A stretch of DNA of 64,000 bases from Glaciecola sp047250385 (GTDB taxonomy: Bacteria; Pseudomonadota; Gammaproteobacteria; Enterobacterales; Alteromonadaceae). Positions 63,650-64,000 of this stretch are shown piece by piece (positions within the stretch are counted from its first letter, which is position 1; every line of letters begins with the position of its first letter). A program made the translations under genes and the position numbers. Below the pieces are notes generated by a model that saw only the letters and a list, made by a program, of their open reading frames with translations, was not told where the DNA came from and did not search any database. The stretch lies in assembly GCF_047250385.1 (NCBI RefSeq), contig NZ_JBLBVM010000056.1, positions 496,001-560,000 of the forward strand. The letters run 5' to 3'.

Positions 63650-64000
63650 CTACAAGCTTTTTAATTGCTCATTTGCCAAACGACTTGGTGTTGAATCAGG
63701 ATATTCAGCAACAACCTGTTCAAACAATCGTTTCGCTTTTGCCTTATTACTGACCGATTTTTCGACCATGCCAAGCTTCAAAATTGCATCTGCACGTTTC
63801 GGTGATTCAGCAAAATTATTCACTACGCTTTCAAATTGCTTTCTTGCGCCATCCCAATCTTGTTTATTAAACAAGAGTTGACCTAACCAATAATGTGCAT
63901 TGTCGGTGTAACTCGAACTTGGGAAATTGCTTAAAAAAGTTTGAAAAGCCGGAATAGCTTCGTCGTAATTGCGATCTTTGAGGATCAAGTTTACTGCTGA
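63650..64000 (-). CDS. cpoB: Cell division coordinator CpoB/YbgF, C-terminal part
   Basis: The frame is open to the window edge; the apparent start at 63988 (TTG) is internal. The visible residues are the C-terminal TPR domain: DEAIPAFQTFLSNFPSSSYTDNAHYWLGQLLFNKQDWDGARKQFESVVNNF...AKRLFEQVVAEYPDS. They match CpoB, a periplasmic partner of the Tol-Pal system that couples outer-membrane constriction to peptidoglycan synthesis. The N-terminal coiled coil lies outside the window. Confidence 0.9.
   Translation of the reverse strand, partial: SAVNLILKDRNYDEAIPAFQTFLSNFPSSSYTDNAHYWLGQLLFNKQDWDGARKQFESVVNNFAESPKRADAILKLGMVEKSVSNKAKAKRLFEQVVAEYPDSTPSRLANEQLKSL

Noticed and set aside
1..64000. Prophage or insertion sequence
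   Set aside because: No transposase, integrase, capsid or terminal-repeat pair was found in the window.

Overview
The window reads as chromosomal DNA of a marine, low-GC (about 40% by eye) gammaproteobacterium of Alteromonadales/Kangiellaceae type. Supporting signs are a PL7 alginate lyase lipoprotein, a PEP-CTERM protein, Gammaproteobacteria-like LdhA, FrmA/FghA, NadA and AcrRAB homologues, and the order cpoB - tRNA-Lys - nadA also known from E. coli. The genus cannot be settled from the sequence alone. No phage, IS element, integrase, rRNA or CRISPR array was recognised.

Layout. 1-5.0 kb: end of a DUF4153 membrane protein and unlinked genes (small membrane protein, DUF6265, alpha/beta hydrolase, M28 peptidase lipoprotein). 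5.1-9.6 kb: an 18-bp tandem repeat, then a tight five-gene run (SRPBCC, SDR, and three unfamiliar membrane/periplasmic genes). 9.6-13.4 kb: a persulfide-oxidation operon divergent from a FisR-like sigma-54 activator, with a sigma-54 promoter between them. 13.5-19.2 kb: an envelope export set (beta-barrel, LolA/LolB-like protein, MMPL-type RND) divergent from a ferredoxin-NADP reductase. 19.4-24.9 kb: Lys-rich small protein, MarR, OmpA lipoprotein, MscS-like channel, ECF sigma factor, YjjG. 25-31.5 kb: alginate lyase, then an apparent oxygen-limitation module (UspA, LdhA, PfkA-like, beta-CASP nuclease, cytochrome c) linked by FNR/Anr-like boxes. 31.5-38.9 kb: AcrR/AcrA/AcrB with a clear operator, nitroreductase, RhlE-type helicase. 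39-41.6 kb: an unknown helical-repeat protein and lipoprotein pair. 41.8-44.9 kb: EamA exporter and PrpE-type acyl-CoA ligase.

45.0-53.1 kb is the most unusual region. A 1334-residue TIR-transmembrane-helical-repeat protein lies between intact upp and a second, 141-bp copy of the upp 3' end. The diverged upp copy differs almost only at synonymous sites. The noncoding leader after upp is also partly repeated, so the TIR gene and a zinc-ribbon/M48/RDD operon appear to share the same promoter type. The zinc-ribbon operon retains a five-codon remnant (MEFEE-stop) of the start of the TIR gene. This looks like a gene-exchange slot at the 3' end of upp carrying a candidate immune or stress effector.

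53.4-64 kb: DoxX, AzoR, pirin, LysR, TauE/SafE, the glutathione-dependent formaldehyde pathway (frmA, fghA) with a divergent LysR, a glycine-rich PEP-CTERM protein with a sigma-54 promoter, tRNA-Ser(GGA), nadA, tRNA-Lys(TTT) and the end of cpoB.
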